A DNA stretch of 64,000 nt from Gammaproteobacteria bacterium. Lineage in GTDB: Bacteria > Pseudomonadota > Gammaproteobacteria > Steroidobacterales > Steroidobacteraceae. The stretch is from contig JANYHD010000019.1 in NCBI GenBank assembly GCA_025359205.1, positions 62,001-126,000 of the forward strand, written 5' to 3'. Within the stretch, counting starts at the first letter, position 1, and every line of letters starts with the position of its first letter. The position numbers and the translations under genes are program-made. Positions 7,678 through 15,829 of the stretch are shown here, piece by piece. Below the pieces are notes generated by a model. The model made no database searches, was not told the origin of the DNA, and was given only the letters and a program-made list of their open reading frames with translations.

Positions 7678-9483
7678 ATGAACCCTACCGATACCACAGA
7701 TCCTGAACATTATCATCGTGTTGTAGACTGTCAGTGGGCCTGTCCCGCGCATACGGACGTGCCCGAGTACATCCGCCTGATCTCCCAGGGACGCTACACC
7801 GACGCCTACCTCCTGAACCGCGAGTCCAACGTATTTCCGGGCATCCTCGGGCGGGTCTGCGACCGACCCTGCGAGCCGGCCTGCCGGCGCGGCAGGGTCG
7901 AGGAGAAGCCGGTCGCCATCTGTCGGCTCAAGCGCGTAGCTTCGGACCTGAAGGGCGAGCTGGCCGGACGCGTGCCGCGCGGACCTTACGAGCGCAACGG
8001 CAAGCGCATCGCCTGCGTTGGTGCCGGTCCGGCTTCGCTCACGCTTGCGAACGATCTCGCCCCACTCGGCTACGACGTGGTGATCTTCGAGCGGCTCGGC
8101 ATGCCGGGCGGGCTGATGCGCAGCAATATCCCTTCCTTCCGCCTGCCGGCCACGGTCATCGACGACGAGATCGGGCTGATCCTCGACCTGGGCGTGGACC
8201 TGCGGCTCGATAGTCCGGTCGCTAGCATGCGCGAACTGTTGGAAAAGCAGGGGTTTGACGCGGTGTTCGTGGGCTCGGGCGCGCCCAAGGGCAAGGAGCT
8301 CGACCTCCCGGGCCGGCGCGACACTGATCGCATCCACATCGGCATCGACTGGCTCGAGTCGGTGGCCTTTGAGCACATCGACAAGATCGGCGAGCGCGTG
8401 CTGATCATCGGCGTCGGCAACACGGCGATGGACTGCTGCCGCACCTCGCTGCGCCTCGGCGCGAAGCAGGTGAAGGTCATGGCGCGCAAGCCACGCGGCT
8501 TCTTCAAGGCTTCCGACTGGGAACTCGAGGACGCCGAAGCTGAGAACGTCGAGATCGTCATCAACCGCTCGCCCAAGCGCTTCGTGATCGAGGGTGGCAA
8601 GCTCACCGGCATGCTGTTCGAAAAGATGGAATACGAGCTCAAGGACGGCAAGATCACCGCCGAGCGCCTGACTGGCGAGGAGCTGATTCCCTGTGACGAT
8701 GTGATCCTGGCCATTGGCCAGGAAAACGCGTTCCCGTGGGTCGAGCGCGACCTCGGCATCGAGTTCGACAAGTGGAGCGTGCCGAAGGTGGATGCCAAGA
8801 CCTTCCAGTCGACGCGACCGGAAGTGTTCTTCGGCGGCGACGCGGCCTTCGGTCCCAAGAACATCATCTGGGCGGTGGAGCACGGGCACCAGGCGGCCAT
8901 TTCCGTGCACGCTTTCCTGCAAGGGCGCGCCGTCAGCGAACGCCCGGCAGCTACGGTCAAGCTCAACAGCGTGAAGATGGGTATGCACGAGTGGGCCTAC
9001 AAGAACGACTACGCCTCGCTCGAGCGGCGGCTCGTGCCGCACGTCTCGCTCAAGGAGCGCTTCAAGAAGATCGACATCGAGGTGGAGCTGGGCTTCAAGC
9101 CCGAGCAGGGCGCGCAGGAAGCGCAGCGCTGTCTCAACTGCGACGTGCAGACCGTGTTCGAGGCGAAGCTGTGCATCGAGTGCGACGCCTGCATCGACAT
9201 CTGCCCGGTCGACTGCTTGACGATCACCGCCGCAGGCGAGGAAGCCGACTTGCGCACGCGGCTGCACGCGCCGGCCAAGGTGCTGACCCAGCCGCTGTAC
9301 GTGTCGAAAACGCTCAAGCAGACCGGCCGCGTGATGGTCAAGGACGAGAATCTGTGCGTGCACTGTGGATTGTGCGCGGAGCGCTGCCCGACGGCGGCCT
9401 GGGACATGCAGAAATCCACAATTCATTGGCCCCACGCAGGAGATGGTGAACCCGCATGCCATACGCAGCGCCAAATCGCGTAA
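7678..9483 (+). CDS. NAD(P)-linked FAD/4Fe-4S oxidoreductase subunit of a 2-oxoacid:ferredoxin oxidoreductase
   Basis: 601 aa flavoprotein related to the small subunit of glutamate synthase. The N-terminal 4Fe-4S domain (about residues 18-95) has cysteines in CQWACPAH and CDRPCEPACRRG. A FAD domain follows (IACVGAGPASL, about residue 110) and a nested NAD(P) domain (LIIGVGNTAMDCCRTSLR). The C-terminus has two ferredoxin-type clusters, CIECDACIDICPVDC and CVHCGLCAERCPTAAW. It precedes and overlaps by 28 nt the alpha subunit of a 2-oxoacid:ferredoxin oxidoreductase, so it probably passes electrons between ferredoxin-like clusters and NAD(P), as KorC does in Thauera. No strong Shine-Dalgarno sequence is visible at the ATG. 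Confidence 0.85.
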   Translation: MNPTDTTDPEHYHRVVDCQWACPAHTDVPEYIRLISQGRYTDAYLLNRESNVFPGILGRVCDRPCEPACRRGRVEEKPVAICRLKRVASDLKGELAGRVPRGPYERNGKRIACVGAGPASLTLANDLAPLGYDVVIFERLGMPGGLMRSNIPSFRLPATVIDDEIGLILDLGVDLRLDSPVASMRELLEKQGFDAVFVGSGAPKGKELDLPGRRDTDRIHIGIDWLESVAFEHIDKIGERVLIIGVGNTAMDCCRTSLRLGAKQVKVMARKPRGFFKASDWELEDAEAENVEIVINRSPKRFVIEGGKLTGMLFEKMEYELKDGKITAERLTGEELIPCDDVILAIGQENAFPWVERDLGIEFDKWSVPKVDAKTFQSTRPEVFFGGDAAFGPKNIIWAVEHGHQAAISVHAFLQGRAVSERPAATVKLNSVKMGMHEWAYKNDYASLERRLVPHVSLKERFKKIDIEVELGFKPEQGAQEAQRCLNCDVQTVFEAKLCIECDACIDICPVDCLTITAAGEEADLRTRLHAPAKVLTQPLYVSKTLKQTGRVMVKDENLCVHCGLCAERCPTAAWDMQKSTIHWPHAGDGEPACHTQRQIA

Positions 9484-11297
9484 ACGACTTTGTCATCAAG
9501 ATCGGCACCGTCAACGGCACCGGCTCGGCCAGCGCCAACGGCTTGCTGATGAAGGCGGTGTTCCGCAGCGGCGTGCCCGTGGTCGGCAAGAATTACTTCC
9601 CGTCCAACATCCAGGGGCTGCCGACGTGGTACGAGATCCGCGTGACGCGCGATGGCCATCGCGCGCGCAGCGGGCAGGTTGACCTGATGGTGGCGCTGAA
9701 CCCCGAGACCTATGCGCGCGACCTGCAGGAGGTCACCTCGGGCGGTTACTTCTTCTACGACTCGACCTGGCCGCGGCCGGCGCTGCTGCAGATGCGCGAT
9801 GACGTGACGGTGCTGGGCGCGCCGCTGGCGCGCCTGTGCAACGAGAATTTCAACGGCGCACGCACGCGCATCCTGATGAAGAACATCTGCTACGCGGGCG
9901 TGCTCGCCGCGCTCCACGACCTCGACCTCGAGATCATCCGCGGGCTGCTGAGCGAGACCTACGCGAAAAAGCCGCAGCTGGTCGAAAGCAACATGAAGGC
10001 GATCCAGCTCGGCTACGACTACGCGCGGGAGAATTTCAGCTGCCCGCTGCCGCTGCGCGTCGAGAAGATGGACGCGACACGCGGCCACATCATCATTGAC
10101 GGCAACACCGCAGCAGGTCTGGGCTGCGTCTACGCGGGCGCCACGGTCGGCGCCTGGTATCCGATCACGCCCTCGACCTCGCTCATGGACGCGTTCAAGT
10201 CCTTTGCCGAGCGGCTGCGCGCCGATCCGGCCACCGGGCGCAAGAACTACATCATGATCCAAGCCGAGGACGAGCTGGCTTCGGTCGGCATGGTGATCGG
10301 CGCCGCGTGGAACGGCGCCCGCGCCTTCACCGCGACCTCGGGTCCGGGCATCTCGCTGATGCAGGAGTTCATCGGCCTCGCTTACTACACCGAAACGCCT
10401 ACGGTCATCTTCGACGTGCAGCGCGTCGGACCATCCACCGGCATGCCGACGCGCACGCAGCAGGGCGACATCCGCTCGGCGGCCTACGCCTCGCACGGCG
10501 ATACGCGCCAGGTGTGCCTGTACCCGGCCAATCCGGAGGAATGCTTCCATTTCGCGCCGCTGGCCTTTGATCTCGCGGAACGGCTCCAGACACCGATCCT
10601 GGTGCTGTCAGATCTCGACATAGGCATGAATGACTGGATGTGCCCGGAATTCAAGTGGGATGACAGCTACGTGCCCGACCGCGGCAAGGTACTGGACGAG
10701 GCGGAGCTCGCCAAGATCGAAAAGTTCTGGCGCTACTACGACCATGACGACGACGGCATCCCGCAGCGCACGATCCCGGGCGTCAGTTCCAAAGGCGCCT
10801 ATTTCGCGCGCGGTTCGGGCCACAACCAGTACGGCGCCTACACTGAGGATTCGCGCGAATACCAGGTGGTGATCGACCGGCTGCGCAAGAAGTGGCTGAC
10901 GGCCGCGCGCATGGTGCCGAAGGCCGTGATCGAGGCCGGCAACAGCGAGGAGCTCGCGATTGTCACGATCGGGAGCGGCGAGGCGCCGGCGCTCGAGGCG
11001 GTGGCGCGACTGCGCGCGCAGGGCGTGCGGGTCGACTACATGCGCGTGCGCGGCTTTCCCTTTGGCGAGGAGGTCGAGCAGTTCCTCAACGCGCACCAGC
11101 TCAATTTCATCGTCGAGCAGAATCGCGACGCGCAGCTGCGCTCGCTGCTGACACTGGAGACCGGCGTGGCCAAGAACCGCATGCGTTCCATCCTGCATTA
11201 CAACGGGCTGCCGCTTGCGGCCAACTACGTGGTCGACGGTGTCATGGCCGCCGTGCAGGATCACTCGCGCCCGGCGGCGCAGCTGGTGCGGCCATGA
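9456..11297 (+). CDS. korA: 2-oxoacid:ferredoxin oxidoreductase, fused gamma-alpha subunit (KorA type)
   Basis: 613 aa subunit of a CoA-acylating 2-oxoacid oxidoreductase, most likely for 2-oxoglutarate. The N-terminal 190 residues are the gamma domain (IGTVNGTGSASANGLLMKAVFRSG). The rest is the alpha, pyrimidine-binding domain (GNTAAGLGCVYAGATVGAWYPITPSTSL; EDELASVGMVIGAAWNGARAFTATSGPG). The GPSTGMPTRTQQGD segment is characteristic of the family. An AGGA sequence upstream of the ATG supports this start inside the end of the previous gene. The beta subunit follows with an ATGA overlap. Specificity (2-oxoglutarate versus another 2-oxoacid) is inferred from family, not proven. Confidence 0.88.
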   Translation: MPYAAPNRVNDFVIKIGTVNGTGSASANGLLMKAVFRSGVPVVGKNYFPSNIQGLPTWYEIRVTRDGHRARSGQVDLMVALNPETYARDLQEVTSGGYFFYDSTWPRPALLQMRDDVTVLGAPLARLCNENFNGARTRILMKNICYAGVLAALHDLDLEIIRGLLSETYAKKPQLVESNMKAIQLGYDYARENFSCPLPLRVEKMDATRGHIIIDGNTAAGLGCVYAGATVGAWYPITPSTSLMDAFKSFAERLRADPATGRKNYIMIQAEDELASVGMVIGAAWNGARAFTATSGPGISLMQEFIGLAYYTETPTVIFDVQRVGPSTGMPTRTQQGDIRSAAYASHGDTRQVCLYPANPEECFHFAPLAFDLAERLQTPILVLSDLDIGMNDWMCPEFKWDDSYVPDRGKVLDEAELAKIEKFWRYYDHDDDGIPQRTIPGVSSKGAYFARGSGHNQYGAYTEDSREYQVVIDRLRKKWLTAARMVPKAVIEAGNSEELAIVTIGSGEAPALEAVARLRAQGVRVDYMRVRGFPFGEEVEQFLNAHQLNFIVEQNRDAQLRSLLTLETGVAKNRMRSILHYNGLPLAANYVVDGVMAAVQDHSRPAAQLVRP

Positions 11298-12349
11298 GCT
11301 TCATCGCCAAGCCCACGGTTGCGCACCCGGACCTGCCGAGGAACTCGCGCGGCCTGACGCGGCGTGAGTACGAGGGCGCTAACTCCACGCTCTGTGCCGG
11401 CTGCGGTCACGATTCGATCACCGCGGCGATCGTCGAGGCCTGCTGGGCCAACGACGTGGAGCCGCGCACACTGGTGAAGCTGTCGGGCATAGGCTGTTCG
11501 TCGAAGACCACGGCCTATTTTGTCAGCGGTTCACATGGCTTCAATTCGGTGCACGGCCGCATGCCCTCGGTGGCCACCGGCGCGAACGCTGCCAACCGGC
11601 AGCTCAACTACATCGGCGTCTCGGGCGACGGCGACACGCTCTCGATCGGCCTGGGCCAGTTCATCCATGCGATCCGCCGCAATCTCAACATGGTGTACAT
11701 CATCGAGAACAACGGCGTGTATGGGTTGACCAAGGGGCAGTTCTCGGCTTCCGCTGACATCGGCACCACCGCCAAGAAGGGCGAAGTCAACAACCAGGCG
11801 CCGATCGATCCGGTGCAGCTGGCGCTCACCCTGGGCGCCTCATTCGTGGCGCGCAGCTTCTCGGGCGACAAGGGGCAGCTGGTGCCGTTGATCCAGGCGG
11901 CCATGCACCACAATGGCTTTGCGCTCATCGACGTGCTCTCGCCCTGCGTCACTTTCAACGATCACGAGGGCTCGACGCGCAGCTACGCCTATTCGCGCGA
12001 GCACTACGAAGAGGTCGTGCACGCCGATTTTGTGGCGCCGGCAGCCAATATCACCGTGCAATACGGGCCGGGCGAGTGCGTGCCGGTGACCATGCACGAT
12101 GGCAGCCGCATCGTGCTGCGCAAGGTGGACGCCGACTACGACCCCACCGACCGGGGGGCGGCACTGGCGCGCATCCGCGAGCGCCTGCGCACGCAGGAAT
12201 ACCTCACTGGGCTCCTGCACATCAGCACTAACCAGCCGGAATTTCACGAGCAAAACGCCACGCCCGAGATGCCGCTGAACCAGATCCCCTATGCCACGCT
12301 CAACCCTGGTGCGGCGACGCTGGCGAAGATCCTGTCTCGTTATCGCTAG
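11294..12349 (+). CDS. korB: 2-oxoacid:ferredoxin oxidoreductase, beta subunit (KorB type)
   Basis: 351 aa thiamine-diphosphate-binding subunit. Cysteines in STLCAGCGHDSI and GIGCSSKT, plus a later Cys (SPCVTFND), fit the 4Fe-4S ligands of beta subunits. The ThDP motif is GDGDTLSIGLGQFIHAIRRN followed by NNGVYGLTKGQFS. It forms the catalytic core with the preceding gamma-alpha subunit; the ATG overlaps that gene's TGA by 4 nt. This enzyme class can replace or supplement the 2-oxoglutarate dehydrogenase complex, or run in the carboxylating direction when reduced ferredoxin is available. Confidence 0.9.
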   Translation: MSFIAKPTVAHPDLPRNSRGLTRREYEGANSTLCAGCGHDSITAAIVEACWANDVEPRTLVKLSGIGCSSKTTAYFVSGSHGFNSVHGRMPSVATGANAANRQLNYIGVSGDGDTLSIGLGQFIHAIRRNLNMVYIIENNGVYGLTKGQFSASADIGTTAKKGEVNNQAPIDPVQLALTLGASFVARSFSGDKGQLVPLIQAAMHHNGFALIDVLSPCVTFNDHEGSTRSYAYSREHYEEVVHADFVAPAANITVQYGPGECVPVTMHDGSRIVLRKVDADYDPTDRGAALARIRERLRTQEYLTGLLHISTNQPEFHEQNATPEMPLNQIPYATLNPGAATLAKILSRYR

Positions 12350-12460
12350 CGCCGGCTCACACTGTGGGTTCGCTGCAACGGCGCATGCCCCGGCCGGTTT
12401 GCGCCACCGCCGCCGAATCACTAGACTCTCGCCCCTTCGAAACTTCCTGGAGTAGTGCAA

Positions 12461-12595
12461 GTGGGCAAGGGTGATCGCAAGACTCGTCGCGGCAAGATTT
12501 ATGCAGGTTCGTTCGGGAAATCACGCCCGAAGGATCCGTCCAAGAACAAGCCGAAGAACGCTCCGGCCAAGGCGAAAACCACGACCCGTAAGTGA
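12461..12595 (+). CDS. Small-subunit ribosomal protein bTHX
   Basis: 44-codon gene with the bTHX signature GKGDRKTRRGKIYAGSFGKS, followed by a Lys/Pro/Ala-rich tail ending TTTRK. bTHX is a very basic peptide found in the head of the 30S subunit of some bacteria. The GTG start has GGAG about 9 nt upstream. The tail is longer than in the 26-residue Thermus protein, as is common in proteobacteria. Its TGA overlaps the GTG of the downstream exporter (GTGA), so the two genes are translationally coupled despite unrelated roles. Confidence 0.85.
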   Translation: MGKGDRKTRRGKIYAGSFGKSRPKDPSKNKPKNAPAKAKTTTRK

Positions 12596-13854
12596 CGGCG
12601 CCCCGCCCAGGGTTTCTGGCGGCGCGCCGCAGCCGCGCCGCGGCCATGCCCTTCATCATGCTGGCCTCGCTGATCGACATGATTTCGATCGGCCTGATCA
12701 TTCCGGTTTTGCCAGCGCTGGTCGGCAGTTTCACGGGCTCGCAGGCCGACCAGGCCCATTGGTACGTGGTGATTGCCTTCACGTTCGGCTTCGCCAATTT
12801 CTTCGGCTCGCCGATCCTGGGTGCGCTCTCGGACAGCTTCGGTCGCCGGCCCGTGCTGCTGATCGGCTTTTGCGGGCTGATGTTCAGCTTCTTCGCCACG
12901 GCAATGGCAACTTCGCTGCAGATGCTGATCGGCATCCGGCTGGTGGCCGGCGCGATGCAGGCCAATCTTTCCGTCGCCAATGCCTACGTGGCCGACATCA
13001 CGCCGCCGGCAGAGCGGGCCAGGCGCTTCGGCATGCTGGGTGCGATGTTCGGGGTCGGCTTCGTGCTGGGGCCGGTCATCGGTGGACTGCTGGGCACTAT
13101 CAACCTGCGGCTGCCGTTCCTCGTCGCCGGGTCGATGGCCGTGCTCAATCTCCTCTATGGCTTCTTCGTCCTGCCCGAATCGCTCCCGCCGGAGCGGCGG
13201 CGCCCATTCGACTGGCGCAACACCAACCCGTTTCGTTCGCTGGTAGGTCTGGCGCAGCTCAAGGGTGCAGGTCCACTGGTCGGAGTGGTGGCCTGTGCCG
13301 GGCTGGCGCAATTCGTGCTCTATACCTCCTGGGTGTTGTACACCACGTTCAAGTTCGGCTGGGGAACACGCGAGAACGGCCTGTCGCTGGCTGCCGTGGG
13401 CATAGTCGCCGCCGTAATGCAGGGTCTGCTGCTCGGCCGGATCCTGCGGGTCGTCAGCCCGCGGCGCCTGGCGGTGATGGGCCTGCTTTCTTCGACGCTT
13501 GCCTATGCGCTGTGGGGCGCGGCTACCCAAAGCTGGATGATGTTCGCGATCATCTTCGTCAACCTTCTGGGCGCGACCGTCGGCGCGACCATCCAGAGCA
13601 TCATCTCCAGTGCCGCGGATGCACACAATCAGGGCAAGACGCTCGGCGCCGTTGGCGGGTTGAACAGCCTGATGGCGGTGTTGGCACCGCTGATCGCGGC
13701 GGTTCCGCTGCAGATGGTTGCGCACCTGCCGCGTGGCGACTGGCGCATCGGCGCGCCGTTCTACCTGTGCGCCCTGCTGCAGGCGATGGCATTGGCGCTC
13801 ACCGTCGCGCATTTCCGCCGCGAGCGACACGCGCGCCGCGCTGCGCTCGCCTGA
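12592..13854 (+). CDS. TetA-type MFS exporter
   Basis: 420 aa, 12-helix MFS transporter of the TCR/Tet (TetA class A-like) group. Helix 1 has SLIDMISIGLIIPVLPALVG, the loop between helices 2 and 3 carries motif A (GALSDSFGRRPVLL), and helix 5 carries GVGFVLGPVIGGLLG (motif C). Chromosomal homologues are generic drug or metabolite exporters, so tetracycline resistance should not be assumed. Translation is probably coupled to the bTHX gene through a 4-nt overlap. Confidence 0.87.
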   Translation: MTAPRPGFLAARRSRAAAMPFIMLASLIDMISIGLIIPVLPALVGSFTGSQADQAHWYVVIAFTFGFANFFGSPILGALSDSFGRRPVLLIGFCGLMFSFFATAMATSLQMLIGIRLVAGAMQANLSVANAYVADITPPAERARRFGMLGAMFGVGFVLGPVIGGLLGTINLRLPFLVAGSMAVLNLLYGFFVLPESLPPERRRPFDWRNTNPFRSLVGLAQLKGAGPLVGVVACAGLAQFVLYTSWVLYTTFKFGWGTRENGLSLAAVGIVAAVMQGLLLGRILRVVSPRRLAVMGLLSSTLAYALWGAATQSWMMFAIIFVNLLGATVGATIQSIISSAADAHNQGKTLGAVGGLNSLMAVLAPLIAAVPLQMVAHLPRGDWRIGAPFYLCALLQAMALALTVAHFRRERHARRAALA

Positions 13855-13885
13855 GCGCGCCGCGGCCGCCGGTTTCGTTGCCGCG

Positions 13886-15829
13886 CTAGCCTGGCCAGTT
13901 GAAGGAGAGCTTGCTGCAGGTCTGGTCGATGTCGTGCCCGGCCGCCAGCTCGCTCGTGTGCTCGCCGCGGCGGATCAGTCCGGCAAATTCAGCAGCGGGC
14001 ACCGCCGGACTGAAGTGATAACCCTGGTACTGGTCGCAGCCGAGGCTCTTCAGGAACTCGAGCTGCTCGGGAGTTTCTACGCCTTCGGCGACCACCTTCA
14101 GCTTCAGGCTGTGGGCCAGCGAGACGATGGCGCGCACGATCGAGGCGTCGTCCGGTCTTGAGGTCAGCTCATTGATGAAGGTGCGGTCGATCTTCAGCTT
14201 GTCGATCGGAAAGCGCCGCAGGTAGCTCATGCTCGAATAGCCGGTGCCGAAATCGTCGACCGAAACCAGCACGCCCATGCGGCTGAGCTGTTCGAGTATC
14301 TGCACCGATTCCTCCGGATCGCTCATCAGCGCGCTCTCGGTGATCTCGACTTCCAGGTAGCTTGGATCGAGGCTGAAATCCTGCAGCGCCTGCTGGATCG
14401 TCTGCAGCAGCGTGCCGTGCCGGAACTGGAAGGCGGAGAGATTGACCGCAACGCGCGTGCGCGCCAGGCCTTCGAGCTGCCAGGCGCGAGCCTGGCGGCA
14501 GGCTTCGCGGATCACCCACTGGCCAATCGACTCGATCAGGCCGCATTCCTCGGCCAGCGGAATGAACTCGGCCGGCGGTACGGAGCCGCGCTCCGGATGC
14601 CGCCAGCGGATCAGCGCTTCGGCGCCATGCACCAGGCCGGTGCGGGCGTCCACCTTCGGCTGGTAGTGCAGCTCGAACTGCTGACGCGCGAGCGCCTCAT
14701 GCAGGTCGGCCTCGAGCTTGCCGCGCTCCTGCGTGATGGAGTCCATGCCGGGAGCGAAGAACTGCAGGCTGTTGCGGCCGCGCTGCTTCACGCAGTACAT
14801 GGCCGCGTCGGCGCTGGCCAGCAGGGCGTCCGCGGTAGCGCCATCCTGCGGGAACAACGCAATGCCGACGCTGGCGGAAACGTGCAGGTCAGTGCCCTCC
14901 GTATGCACGGGCAGGCGCAACGATTCGATCGCCCGCTGCGCCACGGACTCGGCGTCCGAGCGCTGTGTGAGACGGTCGATGATCAGCACGAATTCGTCGC
15001 CGCCGAAGCGCACCACCGTGTCGATATTGCGTGCCACTCCCTGGATGCGCTGCGCGACCTGCTTGAGGAGTTCGTCGCCGGCACGGTGACCGAAGGTGTC
15101 GTTGACGATCTTGAAGCGATCGACGTCAAAGACGGCGACCGCGAAGCCGTGTCCCTCGCGCGTGGCGTGCGCAATCGCCTGTGTGAGGCGGTCTTCCAGC
15201 AGCACGCGGTTGGGGAGTCCCGTGAGCGAGTCGTGCGTGGCCAGGTGGCGCAGCTGGCGATTGGCGGCCTCGAGGCCCTGCGTGCGATCCTCGACCACGC
15301 GCTCGAGCTCCTCGACCTGACGGCGCAGGGTCAGTTCGTTCTGCCACTTGCGGGTCAGCGCATTCGCGCACTGCAGCACTTCAATCGGCTCGAAGGGCTT
15401 CTTGACGACCAGCAGCTTGTCGGAATGGTCCAGGCGGGCCACCACGTCGGTCCAGTCGTAGTCGGAATGCGCCGAGCAGATCACCACCTGCACGTGTGGG
15501 TCGACGGCCCACAGGCGCTGGATCGTCTCGAGGCCATCCCAGCCCGGCGGCATGCGCATGTCGACGAAGGCCAGTGCATAGGGTCGCCCGTCCCGGTGCG
15601 CGCGCTGTGCGAGCTCGACGCCGGCCTGGCCCTGCAGGGCCGTCTCGATCTCGAAGCCCTGGCGTCCGGCCGGCGGCGCGCTCTCGCCGAGCAGTGCGCG
15701 CTCGGCCTCGAGCAGCGCGGTTTCCGCACCGTTCTCGGGGCCGAGAATCTTCAGGAAATCTTCGTGGATCGCACGGTTGTCGTCGATGACGAGCACGCGG
15801 CGATTGCCGACGGCAGCGTTGGTGGTCAT
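13886..15829 (-). CDS. Response regulator with REC, GGDEF and EAL domains
   Basis: 647 aa cyclic-di-GMP enzyme. The receiver domain occupies residues 1-165 (RVLVIDDNRAIHEDF, phospho-acceptor Asp in LAFVDMRMPPGWDG, Lys in VVKKPFEP). A short coiled coil (about 170-195) follows. The GGDEF domain (about 200-365) has an intact RFGGDEFV, so cyclase activity is possible. The EAL domain (about 380-620) has EALIRWRHP, the NLSAFQFR strand and DDFGTGYSSMSYL, so phosphodiesterase activity is also possible. It overlaps the upstream histidine kinase gene by 4 nt (ATGA), which makes that kinase its likely partner. Confidence 0.9.
   Translation of the reverse strand: MTTNAAVGNRRVLVIDDNRAIHEDFLKILGPENGAETALLEAERALLGESAPPAGRQGFEIETALQGQAGVELAQRAHRDGRPYALAFVDMRMPPGWDGLETIQRLWAVDPHVQVVICSAHSDYDWTDVVARLDHSDKLLVVKKPFEPIEVLQCANALTRKWQNELTLRRQVEELERVVEDRTQGLEAANRQLRHLATHDSLTGLPNRVLLEDRLTQAIAHATREGHGFAVAVFDVDRFKIVNDTFGHRAGDELLKQVAQRIQGVARNIDTVVRFGGDEFVLIIDRLTQRSDAESVAQRAIESLRLPVHTEGTDLHVSASVGIALFPQDGATADALLASADAAMYCVKQRGRNSLQFFAPGMDSITQERGKLEADLHEALARQQFELHYQPKVDARTGLVHGAEALIRWRHPERGSVPPAEFIPLAEECGLIESIGQWVIREACRQARAWQLEGLARTRVAVNLSAFQFRHGTLLQTIQQALQDFSLDPSYLEVEITESALMSDPEESVQILEQLSRMGVLVSVDDFGTGYSSMSYLRRFPIDKLKIDRTFINELTSRPDDASIVRAIVSLAHSLKLKVVAEGVETPEQLEFLKSLGCDQYQGYHFSPAVPAAEFAGLIRRGEHTSELAAGHDIDQTCSKLSFNWPG

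Noticed and set aside
12592-13854. Tetracycline-resistance gene
   Set aside because: It is only the TetA-type MFS fold. There is no divergent tetR, and chromosomal members of this group have varied or unknown substrates.
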